64,000 nt of DNA from Parapedobacter tibetensis (lineage in GTDB: Bacteria; Bacteroidota; Bacteroidia; Sphingobacteriales; Sphingobacteriaceae). The stretch lies in assembly GCF_024704835.1 (NCBI RefSeq), contig NZ_JAMXBE010000004.1:1-64000 (forward strand). The letters are read 5' to 3'. A program made the position numbers and the translations under genes. The notes under the pieces are model-generated. The model did not search any database and was not told the origin of the DNA. It was given only the letters and a program-made list of their open reading frames with translations. Of the stretch, positions 42,551 through 50,440 are shown piece after piece; positions within the stretch are counted from its first letter, which is position 1, and every line of letters begins with the position of its first letter.

Positions 42551-45313
42551 TTACAAACCGAATCTCCTAAATTGATATGCCAAGGAAAACATATAGAATC
42601 GACCAAGTACATTGTTATGCCTCAGGGAAGACAATTCGGTGTTTACGTTGTATGAATATTGATTGTTGTTATCGAACAGATCATATATGCTGAAGGATAA
42701 TAGGCCTTTACCATCTTTAAGAAACGATTTGGTCAATGATATGTTCCAAGTCAGTACATCCTGAGAGCCGAAATCGGAAGACTTGTTACCGTAGTAGCTC
42801 AAGTTTGAACTTATATCAAAAAGTGTTATACCCTTTAACCTCATGGTATTGGTGATAACCTGTTTAATGACATTTAGATTTTTTGAGGCGAGCGAGTTGT
42901 CAATGTGTTGATAGCCTAATTGGTAAGAAAAGCTGCATTGATATGTTAAGCTAAAGAAATTCATTATCAGCTGGCTTGATACTGAATTGGATTTCAGTCT
43001 ATTGGGTTGTTCATTAACGTAATACTTGTTGCGCATAGAACTAAAATTCAGATTAAAGTTGGTGTTTACCCGGTTATTGAATAATGATTTGGTATAGGAC
43101 GTGTTGGCGTTCAAGAACATGTATCCATTTACGTTTACTGGCTGTGAAATCCTTGCTCCTCTTTGGAGCGATACCTCATTAATTATTGTATCCCTTTCAA
43201 GGTATGATATCCTATCTGTTATCTTGTTCTCATTGATATTTAAGTTGATGATGGTGTTTAATGCGCTTTGACTTTTTGCTAGGATATAATTGTTGGATAT
43301 TTGGACCTGGTGGTTTACTTCGTTTTTTAAATGGGAATTTCCCAGAGCTATCCTTTGCGGGTCTTGAATACTGGTTGCCTCTTGGAGCTGAAACAGACTT
43401 GGTGGTACCACACTTTTCGTGTAGTTTAACGACAGGCTATTATTGGGCCGGGGTGCAAACGAGATATTTAAAAATGGAAGGTAATTGCTGGTTGTAAATC
43501 TTTCTTTCGCGTCAGGGTTTAATCCGTCAGTATTTGCCTGTAAATATCTTTGGTAGTACATGCCAACAACGCTTCTCATCTTGGGTTTTGAATACGCCAG
43601 TCTGAATCCAAATGAACTATTGCTGTTCTGCGTCCTATAGTTGTGGGCAAGGAGGACATTGTCCCCTGTCCCTAAGTTTTCCCCGTCGGCTTCCATCGCA
43701 TTGAAGATGCTATTCTTGAATTCATTGGTATTCCGATTAGTGGAGATAGACATTACTGTTTGTAATGAAATATCTTGATTCAGTGGTTCATTGTATTGCA
43801 CGTTCATGGTATACTGGCGAGAAAAGTCGCTGCTAGTAGTCTCATAGTTGTTGCTATTTAATATCCCATTATCTGAGCTTTGGCTTTCGGTGGACAGGCT
43901 GTTGTTACGGCTGTTGTTGAAGTTGTTTAGGGCAGTGAAGGTGAGCGAAAGGCTACGTCCTGCTGAATCGATCTTGTAACTATACATCCCATTTATGACC
44001 GGGCTTGAAACGGAATAGTTGCCGTTGTTGCTGAGAAGCAGATTTCTTACATGATTGTCTTGTCCAATTATGCTCTGTGATGTCACGTCCTGCATCTTGT
44101 TGGTATTTAACTCAAAACCAGGGATAACCATCAAGGAATGCTTATTGCTTCGGTATTCAAGCTTGCTTGTAAGTTTGAAACCTTTCAGATTATCCTTGCC
44201 ATCGACGCTTCGTCTTAATTCCCTTATACCTGATTCCTCCACACTGATTAAATCATCCGAATTCGACCTATTGTAAATCGCATTGTTGTTAACTTCAAGT
44301 CTTAACAGAAATTTGAGGTCCCTGTCCCTTTCATTGGAGTAATTAAGATCAAGGTTGGCGAAATAAGGTTTTTTTGCAGCATCCGCAATCGTACCAACCT
44401 CGTTACTGCCCATGCTACCCCAGCCCCTACTTATGTTATTCAGCGAAATATTGGAGGCGTATCTGTCCTTCTCCCTGAATGCGTTGGCTTCCACGTCAAG
44501 CTCCTTCAATTCCTCGGTCCCGAGTTGGCTACGCGCCTGTCCAAAATAACCTGTTCGTTTGTCCGGTTTGGTTACGATATCGATCTGTTTATAACGAAGG
44601 CCATCATCGAAGCCGGCGAAATCTGATTCCGGGCTTCTGGCATTGACGATTTTCACTTTGTCTATTGCTTCCGCCGGAATTATTTTCATGAGCTTCAAGG
44701 GATCGGTTAAAAAGAAATCACTGCCATCAACAGTGATCTTGGTTATTTCCGTTCCTTGCGCGATCAATTCCCCTTCGTGGTTTAAGTAAACACCCGGTAT
44801 CTGGAAAAGGATGATATCCGCATCATCGTATTTACCGTATTTAAACTCTGACACATCGTAGATAACTGTGTCGCCACGGCGCTCCATAGAAGCCCTAGGG
44901 AGAGTAACGGAAACAGAGTCAAGCACATGGTTTTCCATACTCAGAAGGACTTCAAGGTAAACTCTGATTCCGGATTTAGCGGGTTCGTTTATGGGGAAAG
45001 TCCGCGGTCTATAGCCGATATGCGTAAATGATATGGCGGTGAAGCTGTCAACATCAACGCTGAATTCAAACCTGCCGTTCTTAATTGTTCGTGCTGCCAA
45101 GTATTTGGTACTATCTCCATCGTTGAACAGCGAAATATTTATGTTATCCAAAGGCAATAATGATGTTGAATCCAATACATGTCCATAATAAATTCTCTCC
45201 CGCTTTGTTTGCGCACTACTGGGAAAGGAACATATCAATGCCAGGGCAAGCGCGGAAATCGCTGTGGACGGAAAGCGGGGGACATAATGTGTTATCCTAA
45301 GCACAGTTATCAA
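42551..45313 (-). CDS. outer-membrane beta-barrel protein, TonB-receptor-like
   Basis: 920 residues. Signal (ALALALICSFPSSA then Q), a carboxypeptidase-like domain (~40-120; GHVLDSTSLLPLDNINISLF), and a plug-like region with ASMERRGDTVIYDVSEFKYG, QIPGVYLNHEGELIAQGTEI and TVDGSDFFLTDPLKLMKIIP. A long Asn/Ser-rich barrel follows, ending FYMFSLAYQFRRFGL. It fits the OMP_b-brl family of Bacteroidota barrels rather than true SusC. The codons are visibly AT-richer than in the neighbouring genes. It forms an islet with the secreted protein at 45403. Transport versus secretion role is unknown. Confidence 0.82.
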   Translation of the reverse strand: MITVLRITHYVPRFPSTAISALALALICSFPSSAQTKRERIYYGHVLDSTSLLPLDNINISLFNDGDSTKYLAARTIKNGRFEFSVDVDSFTAISFTHIGYRPRTFPINEPAKSGIRVYLEVLLSMENHVLDSVSVTLPRASMERRGDTVIYDVSEFKYGKYDDADIILFQIPGVYLNHEGELIAQGTEITKITVDGSDFFLTDPLKLMKIIPAEAIDKVKIVNARSPESDFAGFDDGLRYKQIDIVTKPDKRTGYFGQARSQLGTEELKELDVEANAFREKDRYASNISLNNISRGWGSMGSNEVGTIADAAKKPYFANLDLNYSNERDRDLKFLLRLEVNNNAIYNRSNSDDLISVEESGIRELRRSVDGKDNLKGFKLTSKLEYRSNKHSLMVIPGFELNTNKMQDVTSQSIIGQDNHVRNLLLSNNGNYSVSSPVINGMYSYKIDSAGRSLSLTFTALNNFNNSRNNSLSTESQSSDNGILNSNNYETTSSDFSRQYTMNVQYNEPLNQDISLQTVMSISTNRNTNEFKNSIFNAMEADGENLGTGDNVLLAHNYRTQNSNSSFGFRLAYSKPKMRSVVGMYYQRYLQANTDGLNPDAKERFTTSNYLPFLNISFAPRPNNSLSLNYTKSVVPPSLFQLQEATSIQDPQRIALGNSHLKNEVNHQVQISNNYILAKSQSALNTIINLNINENKITDRISYLERDTIINEVSLQRGARISQPVNVNGYMFLNANTSYTKSLFNNRVNTNFNLNFSSMRNKYYVNEQPNRLKSNSVSSQLIMNFFSLTYQCSFSYQLGYQHIDNSLASKNLNVIKQVITNTMRLKGITLFDISSNLSYYGNKSSDFGSQDVLTWNISLTKSFLKDGKGLLSFSIYDLFDNNNQYSYNVNTELSSLRHNNVLGRFYMFSLAYQFRRFGL

Positions 45314-45319
45314 CTATTT

Positions 45320-45365
45320 AAAAAAAGGGAAATTACCAAGATCACAATAGATTTTGGTAATTCCC
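45320..45365 (-). terminator. rho-independent terminator, leftward
   Basis: GGGAAATTACCAA (45327-45339) pairs with TTGGTAATTCCC (45354-45365) with a one-base bulge. On the minus strand the stem is followed by a run of seven T. It ends the transcript of the secreted-protein gene at 45403 and separates it from the barrel gene. Confidence 0.8.
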
Positions 45366-45402
45366 TGGTCACCCCCCTTAAACAAATTTGAAAATTAATT
45401 AA

Positions 45403-45981
45403 TTAAAATGCCGATTTCAATACAGATTCAGAGATATAACCGGAATATTCCCTGACATTATATGTTTCAAGAATCCAATAAAGGCCTAACCAGTCCTTTT
45501 TCCTTCTCTGGGAAATCGTATATATTGTATGAAGCCTCGATGAAAAATGTACATACTCATTATCTTCCGAGTTGGATGGCAACCAAATGAACTGGGTGCG
45601 ATTGTTGGGAGTGTTGTTATTATTAAACACTTTATACGCCACTGGTATACCATCGTCGCTGGGAACCCCTATCGTAGTGTAGGCATATGGCCCCGGGTTT
45701 ATACTGTACCCCCATGCCACGTAGGAAGGGCCAACAACGTTGATATCCTTCTTCTGACCTTGGGGGCCATTATTTGTGTCAAAGAAGAAATCAAATTCCA
45801 AAAGCGCATAGTACTTGTTATCTGCTCCCCTCTGTACCTTTTTGATTCCCTTATAGACAACTTGGTCACCGGGTAATGGATTGTAATAAGGTATATCGCT
45901 CCAAGGGATTTGCGCACTTGCTGAATTGCTTATAAATAGAACCGATGCAAATAAAATAAAAAACTGTTTTAACTTTTTCAT
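45403..45981 (-). CDS. hypothetical secreted protein, 192 aa
   Basis: A clear Sec signal peptide (MKKLKQFFILFASVLFISNS then ASAQ) precedes an aromatic-rich, beta-looking domain: IPYYNPLPGDQVVYKGIKKV, YYALLEFDFFFDTN, SYVAWGYSINPGPYAYTTIG. No lipobox and no family I recognise. The base composition is AT-rich like the barrel gene downstream. A terminator at 45320 separates them, so it has its own transcript. It lies in the repeat-bounded islet beside xerD. Confidence 0.72.
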   Translation of the reverse strand: MKKLKQFFILFASVLFISNSASAQIPWSDIPYYNPLPGDQVVYKGIKKVQRGADNKYYALLEFDFFFDTNNGPQGQKKDINVVGPSYVAWGYSINPGPYAYTTIGVPSDDGIPVAYKVFNNNNTPNNRTQFIWLPSNSEDNEYVHFSSRLHTIYTISQRRKKDWLGLYWILETYNVREYSGYISESVLKSAF

Positions 45982-46100
45982 AAGATTAAATTTTTAATTG
46001 AATAAGGGGCGATAAATACAACTAAGTTGCGAAACAATGTTAGGCAAAAGATTTTAGCTTCGCAAGTTATTTTTATTTAAACTTAATGTTTCACTCCGTA

Positions 46101-46597
46101 GCAGAGCTGCGAGGTGTCCCGTGGCGTCAAAACAAACGTAGTTGACCTTTGTACCACGGCTTATTTATTCTTTTCCCCTTTTCCTTGATTGGAAACATAT
46201 CTCTTTATTATTTATTTCTTCATTCGCATATTGAGCAACTGTGTTGATATAATAGCCATCCGTCCAAAATTGGCCACCCGATAATTGCTGTTCTATCTCC
46301 TGATGCATCCTGAACAACTCTTACGCTGTTATACTTTTTATCCGCTGGACTATAACCTTGGGAGATAACATCGGAACACCCTATCTCAATAAAATAAATC
46401 CTCATATTGCCGCTATTTCTCCACATATCAAACCTATACTATGAGAGACTCCCGAACTTAATACCGAACGCCTGTACTTTATAGTAACTACAATGTGAGA
46501 CAGCAGCAAACTCTTGTTGTGTCGCCTGTGGATATGATCGCCCCATGTAGCAAAGATAATCTGCTTGCCACTTTTGCCCCGCAGCAGAGCTGCGAGG
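46101..46597. mobile_element. decayed IS200/IS605-like element flanked by short direct repeats
   Basis: The 14-nt sequence GCAGAGCTGCGAGG occurs at 46101-46114 and again at 46584-46597 in the same orientation. Each copy contains the self-complementary GCAGAGCTGC-type hairpin. Between them lies the broken tnpA fragment. The two small leftward frames here (46220-46426 and 46439-46621) are not intact genes. Confidence 0.5.
46161..46405 (-). pseudogene. IS200/IS605 TnpA transposase fragment
   Basis: Reading the minus strand across frames gives SPKVIVQRIKSITA, a stop, then ELFRMHQEIEQQLSGGQF, WTDGYYINTVAQYANEE, and, after a frameshift, RYVSNQGKGEKNK with stop TAA at 46161-46163. This is the C-terminal half of the small Y1 (HUH) transposase of IS200/IS605 elements, in which WTDGYYxNTV is diagnostic. 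At least one in-frame stop and one or two frameshifts show it is dead. The N-terminal half with the HUH motif was not found. Confidence 0.75.
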
Positions 46598-46607
46598 AAT
46601 TCTGCTG

Positions 46608-46631
46608 ATTAAACGCAACAAAATTTCATTT
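46608..46631 (+). repeat. 24-nt direct repeat, copy 2
   Basis: It matches 42195-42218 in 23 of 24 bases. It lies 41 bp beyond the stop of xerD. Confidence 0.7.
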
Positions 46632-46672
46632 CCGTAAGCATAAGCATGGGTACGACGTGCAACGCCGTTAGC

Positions 46673-47569
46673 TTACGATCGTGGGTGGTATTGGATAATG
46701 ACTGAACGCAGGTAGTCACGATCTATATGGGTATAAATTTCCGTGGTAGTGATGCTTTCATGGCCTAGCATTTCCTGCACGGCACGTAAATCGGCGCCGC
46801 CTTCTACCAAATGGCTAGCAAAGGAATGCCGGAAGGTGTGCGGGCTTATTTTCTTTTTTAATCCCATTTTTTTTGCCAGTTCCTTGATGATCAGGAATAC
46901 CATGACACGGGATAGGGGAGAACCTCGCCGGTTGAGAAACACAAAATCCTCATACCCCGGCTTAATTTTTTGGTGTACACGCACTTCTTCCAAGTATATG
47001 TGGAGGTATTTCGCTGCTTGTGTTCCGATGGGCACCAAGCGTTCCTTGCTTCCTTTACCTTCTACTTTTATAAATTCCACATCGAGAAAGAGGTTGGAAA
47101 TCTTGAGTCCGACCAATTCACTGACCCGGAGGCCACAGCCGTATAATATTTCGAGTATGGCCTTGTTGCGCATACCTTCAGGCGCTGAAAGATCAATGGC
47201 CGCTATGAGGCCATCGATTTCGGTGATATTAAGTACGTCGGGGATTTTCCGCCCTAAACGGGGAGCTTGGATAAGCGCCGTTGGGTTTTCCAGCAGTCCA
47301 TGTTCAATACTAAGGAAAAGATAAAATGTTTTGACGCCTGAAAGGATGCGTGCTTGGCTATATGCTGATATTCCGAAGCTATTGATCCAGGTAAGGAAAG
47401 CCTGGATATGCTTAGGCGTGATTTCCATGGGTCGGATATGGTCCGGTTCTGCATACCGCTGCAATTTGCTCACATCATTCAGGTAAGCATCCACGGTATT
47501 GGTAGACATGGCTCGCTCCAATTGAAGGTATTGTTTGAACGCCGTGATTGTCGCTTCCCAGTCCATCAT
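46673..47569 (-). CDS. xerD: site-specific tyrosine recombinase XerD
   Basis: About 298 residues from ATG 47569 (MMDWEATITAFKQYLQLERA); an earlier in-frame ATG at 47593 lies too close to the -7 element. N-terminal SAM-like core-binding domain, then a catalytic domain with R in GCGLRVSELVGL, K in VEGKGSKERLVP, HxxR in HTFRHSFASHL, H in LGHESI and the nucleophile Y in TTEIYTH. It resolves chromosome dimers at dif with XerC, at the division septum. The length is the standard one. It might also act on the direct repeats just downstream (inference). Confidence 0.93.
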   Translation of the reverse strand: MMDWEATITAFKQYLQLERAMSTNTVDAYLNDVSKLQRYAEPDHIRPMEITPKHIQAFLTWINSFGISAYSQARILSGVKTFYLFLSIEHGLLENPTALIQAPRLGRKIPDVLNITEIDGLIAAIDLSAPEGMRNKAILEILYGCGLRVSELVGLKISNLFLDVEFIKVEGKGSKERLVPIGTQAAKYLHIYLEEVRVHQKIKPGYEDFVFLNRRGSPLSRVMVFLIIKELAKKMGLKKKISPHTFRHSFASHLVEGGADLRAVQEMLGHESITTTEIYTHIDRDYLRSVIIQYHPRS

Positions 47570-47604
47570 TACATCGGGGTGTTTGATATACATATATATA
47601 TCGA

Positions 47605-47612
47605 CAAATATA
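47605..47612 (-). promoter_or_regulatory. candidate -7 element of xerD
   Basis: On the minus strand TATATTTG matches TAnnTTTG. It implies a start of transcription near 47599, which favours translation from 47569 rather than 47593. Confidence 0.45.
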
Positions 47613-47688
47613 ATGGATATCTGTAATAAGGGTTGCTATTCATTTATTTGAAATGGCTATTTTTACATCGCCCTTGCTAAAAGTCTTG

Positions 47689-47696
47689 TACTTTTG
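47689..47696 (+). promoter_or_regulatory. candidate -7 element of the MscS-type gene
   Basis: TACTTTTG matches TAnnTTTG. It lies inside the longest possible frame (from 47653) and supports initiation at the ATG at 47725. Confidence 0.45.
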
Positions 47697-47724
47697 CGCT
47701 AGTTTTTTTGTAACCTGCTTATTT

Positions 47725-48513
47725 ATGGATAAGATACAATTGGCATTGGAACACATCATCGACTCGGTATTGTCAAGTATACCGAGCATCGTATTGGCCA
47801 TTATCATTTTGGTGTTGGGAAGCTGGTCCATCCGGATGATTATGAAAATTATTCGCCGCAGGTTCGAGCGACGTAATGTAGATCTGTCGCTCCGGGATTT
47901 CGTAGGCAGTATCATCAAATTCATCCTGTATACGATGCTTATCCTGTCTGCTGCATCAATGATCGGCATACGCACGACATCGTTTATCGCCGTATTGGGG
48001 GCGGCAAGTCTTTCCATCGGCCTAGCCCTGCAAGGTAGCCTAGCCAATTTTGCGGGTGGCGTACTGATTTTACTGTTCCGGCCTTTCAGGGTTGGAGACT
48101 TTGTCGATAGTGCTGGGGGAGCTTCGGGTATGGTGGAGAGAATAGATATTCTGTATACCACGATGCGTACTGCTGACGGTATTGCAGTGTTTGCTCCCAA
48201 TGGCCCCCTTGCCAATTCCGTTATCACCAATTATTCAAATATCACAAACCGAAGGGCGGAATATAAAATAAGCATCTCCAATGGCTCAGACATCAAACGG
48301 GCCAGGGGAGTGATTCTACAGGCGCTCGCGGCTGATAAGCGGCTATTGGTTGCTCCGGCACCAGAGGTGCGTGTTGCCGAATTGACGGAAAGCTCAGTAA
48401 ATCTGTTGATCAGATGTTGGGTAGAAAAGCAGCTTTATTGGGATGTTTATTTCGATAATCTTGAAAAGATTAAGATAGCACTTGACACCCATGACATTTC
48501 GCTTACCTCCTGA
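47725..48513 (+). CDS. small-conductance mechanosensitive channel (MscS family)
   Basis: 262 residues from ATG 47725 (MDKIQLALEHIIDSVL). Three helices: ~18-36 (SIPSIVLAIIILVLG), ~62-82 (FILYTMLILSAASMIG) and the Gly/Ala-rich pore helix TSFIAVLGAASLSIGLAL followed by QGSLANFAGG, the MscS signature. The cytosolic beta domain has RPFRVGDFV and FAPNGPLANSVITNYS. It releases solutes on hypo-osmotic shock in the inner membrane. The frame could begin at 47653, but a promoter element lies within that extension. Its end overlaps ribE's end by 11 bp. Confidence 0.92.
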   Translation: MDKIQLALEHIIDSVLSSIPSIVLAIIILVLGSWSIRMIMKIIRRRFERRNVDLSLRDFVGSIIKFILYTMLILSAASMIGIRTTSFIAVLGAASLSIGLALQGSLANFAGGVLILLFRPFRVGDFVDSAGGASGMVERIDILYTTMRTADGIAVFAPNGPLANSVITNYSNITNRRAEYKISISNGSDIKRARGVILQALAADKRLLVAPAPEVRVAELTESSVNLLIRCWVEKQLYWDVYFDNLEKIKIALDTHDISLTS

Positions 48514-49093
48514 GCTCCATTATCCGCGACACGTACTTACCAATAATGTCAAATTCGAGGTTGACGGTATCACCTGGTTTCACATGCTTGAGGTTGGTAT
48601 TTTCAAAGCTATAGGGAATGATGGCTACGGAAAAGTGGTCGAGTTGGGAATCTACCACCGTGAGGCTGATGCCATTAACCGTGATGGAACCTTTTTCAAC
48701 CGTGATGTTGCCCGCATTGGTGTCATACTGGAAGGTATATAGCCAGCTACCCTGTTGATCTTCCACGCTGATGCAAGTGGCAATTTGGTCGACATGCCCC
48801 TGCACGATATGCCCATCAAAACGATCGCCAACCCGTGTACAGCGCTCCAGGTTGACTGGATATCCAACGGACAGTGATTCCAAGTTGCTTTTTTGAAGCG
48901 TTTCTGCAATGGCCGTGACGGTATGACAACCGGGGGATCTAGCCACCACAGTGAGGCATACGCCGTTATGGGATACACTTTGGTCTATTTTTAGTTCATC
49001 AGAAATTGCTGATATGACTTGGATGTGGAGATTTGCACCTTCTTTTTGGAGATTGGTAATCGTGCCTAATGTTTCGATAATGCCTGTGAACAT
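48503..49093 (-). CDS. ribE: riboflavin synthase alpha chain
   Basis: 196 residues. It dismutates two 6,7-dimethyl-8-ribityllumazine molecules into riboflavin and a pyrimidinedione. The start MFTGIIETLGTI is diagnostic. Two lumazine-binding repeats follow, each with a lumazine-binding motif: SHNGVCLTVVA in the first and GSITVNGISLTVVD in the second; GHIVQGHVDQIA joins them. The length is normal. It is monocistronic here and convergent with the MscS gene, the two coding regions sharing 11 bp. Confidence 0.95.
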   Translation of the reverse strand: MFTGIIETLGTITNLQKEGANLHIQVISAISDELKIDQSVSHNGVCLTVVARSPGCHTVTAIAETLQKSNLESLSVGYPVNLERCTRVGDRFDGHIVQGHVDQIATCISVEDQQGSWLYTFQYDTNAGNITVEKGSITVNGISLTVVDSQLDHFSVAIIPYSFENTNLKHVKPGDTVNLEFDIIGKYVSRIMELRR

Positions 49094-49231
49094 GGGTTAC
49101 TTGATTGCTTAAAACTACAAAGATACATGAATTTTCGATGTTTTTTACGTGATCATGTAGGGTTGTTTTTTTATGCGTAAGAACTCCGTATCTTTATGCG
49201 CTTATGAACTAGACCATGTAAAATAAATAGG

Positions 49232-50440
49232 ATGGATTACAACAAAATAATTGATGACGCGGCAACTTGGGTTAAACAATATTTTGAAGGAAAGAATACG
49301 AGCATCTATTGTTTCCATGATTTGACCCATACCCTTGACGTAGTGGCTGCTGCACAGCAGATGGCGGAGCATTATAAGCTTGGTGAAAAAGAAAGGTTCA
49401 TCGTCATAATCGCTACCTATTTTCATGACTTAGGGTATTTTTCTGGTGGAGCCGTAGGCCATGAATTACGCAGTGCCGACTTAGCTGAAAGTTTCCTCAG
49501 ACAGCGAGATATCGATAAGGATGTCATCGATTCCATCAAGAAGTGCATCATGGCGACACACTTGCCCCAAACACCTGGGAATCTCTTAGAGTCGATTGTC
49601 TGTGATGCCGATTTATTTCACTTGGGAAGCGATCATTTTGTTGATCGCAACAAATTGATGAGAAAGGAAAAGAAAGCGACTTCAGGCGTGATCCTCACTA
49701 ACGACGATTGGTGCCGAGGTACCTTGTCACTTATGAACACGCATCATTATCACACCACATATGCTCAACAATTATTGAATGACAAGAAAGCGGAGAACAT
49801 GGCAGCTTTGCGTGAACAGGAAAACGAGAACAACTTAACAAATAACAACGAAGGGGAGCCGCACGTACCCAAAGGCAGCAAGAAAAAAAAGGAAGCTAAT
49901 GATCGGCCCGATCGAGGCATCGAAACCATGTTTAGGGTTACATCGACCAACAACCAGCGACTAAGCGATATGGCTGACAATAAAGCCAATATCCTTTTAA
50001 CCGTGAATTCCATTATCCTATCGGTGGTTATTGCCTTGCTGCTCCGCAAACTTGACAATAATGTATACCTGACTATTCCTACGTTCATGTTGCTGATTGT
50101 AAGTTTGTCAACCATGGTGGTGGCCATCCTCGCTACACGACCTAAAATACCCGATGGGAAATTTAACGACGAAGATGTAACAAACAAAAAGGTAAACCTG
50201 CTTTTCTTCGGCAATTTTTATAAAATGGGGCTAGATGAATACTACGAAGGGATGAAAAAAGTGATGGAAGATCGTGAATTTCTCTATGGTACCCTGACGA
50301 GGGATGTATATTCACAGGGTGTTGTGTTAGGACGGAAATACAAGCTTCTTCGACTCGCATACAGTATCTTCATGTTTGGATTGATTTCGTCTGTATTGGC
50401 GTTTCTTGTAGCGATCATCGGTTATGATTTTATTGACTAA
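49232..50440 (+). CDS. HD phosphohydrolase fused to PycTM-like membrane domain
   Basis: 402 residues. N-terminal HD domain (~1-190) with metal ligands in CFHDLTHTLDV, ATYFHDLGYFSG and VCDADLFHLGSDHF. A charged Asn/Lys linker (~195-225) leads to a C-terminal two-TM domain (DUF5706/PycTM type): GIETMFRVTSTNNQRLSDMA, DNKANILLTVNSIILSVVIA, and a last helix at ~378-398. PycTM is the membrane effector of Pycsar cyclic-nucleotide immunity, but no pyrimidine cyclase is adjacent. The fused HD domain could hydrolyse a nucleotide. A weak promoter (TTG, 23-nt spacer, TATCTTTA at 49189-49196) precedes it. It overlaps the next gene by 17 bp. Confidence 0.85.
   Translation: MDYNKIIDDAATWVKQYFEGKNTSIYCFHDLTHTLDVVAAAQQMAEHYKLGEKERFIVIIATYFHDLGYFSGGAVGHELRSADLAESFLRQRDIDKDVIDSIKKCIMATHLPQTPGNLLESIVCDADLFHLGSDHFVDRNKLMRKEKKATSGVILTNDDWCRGTLSLMNTHHYHTTYAQQLLNDKKAENMAALREQENENNLTNNNEGEPHVPKGSKKKKEANDRPDRGIETMFRVTSTNNQRLSDMADNKANILLTVNSIILSVVIALLLRKLDNNVYLTIPTFMLLIVSLSTMVVAILATRPKIPDGKFNDEDVTNKKVNLLFFGNFYKMGLDEYYEGMKKVMEDREFLYGTLTRDVYSQGVVLGRKYKLLRLAYSIFMFGLISSVLAFLVAIIGYDFID

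Noticed and set aside
42412-42612. 66-codon leftward frame after the barrel gene
   Set aside because: It overlaps the barrel gene, has no recognisable homology and no promoter; kept only as a remark in the gap entry.
46439-46621. 60-codon leftward frame as a gene
   Set aside because: It lies across a hairpin repeat in transposase debris, with no start signal.
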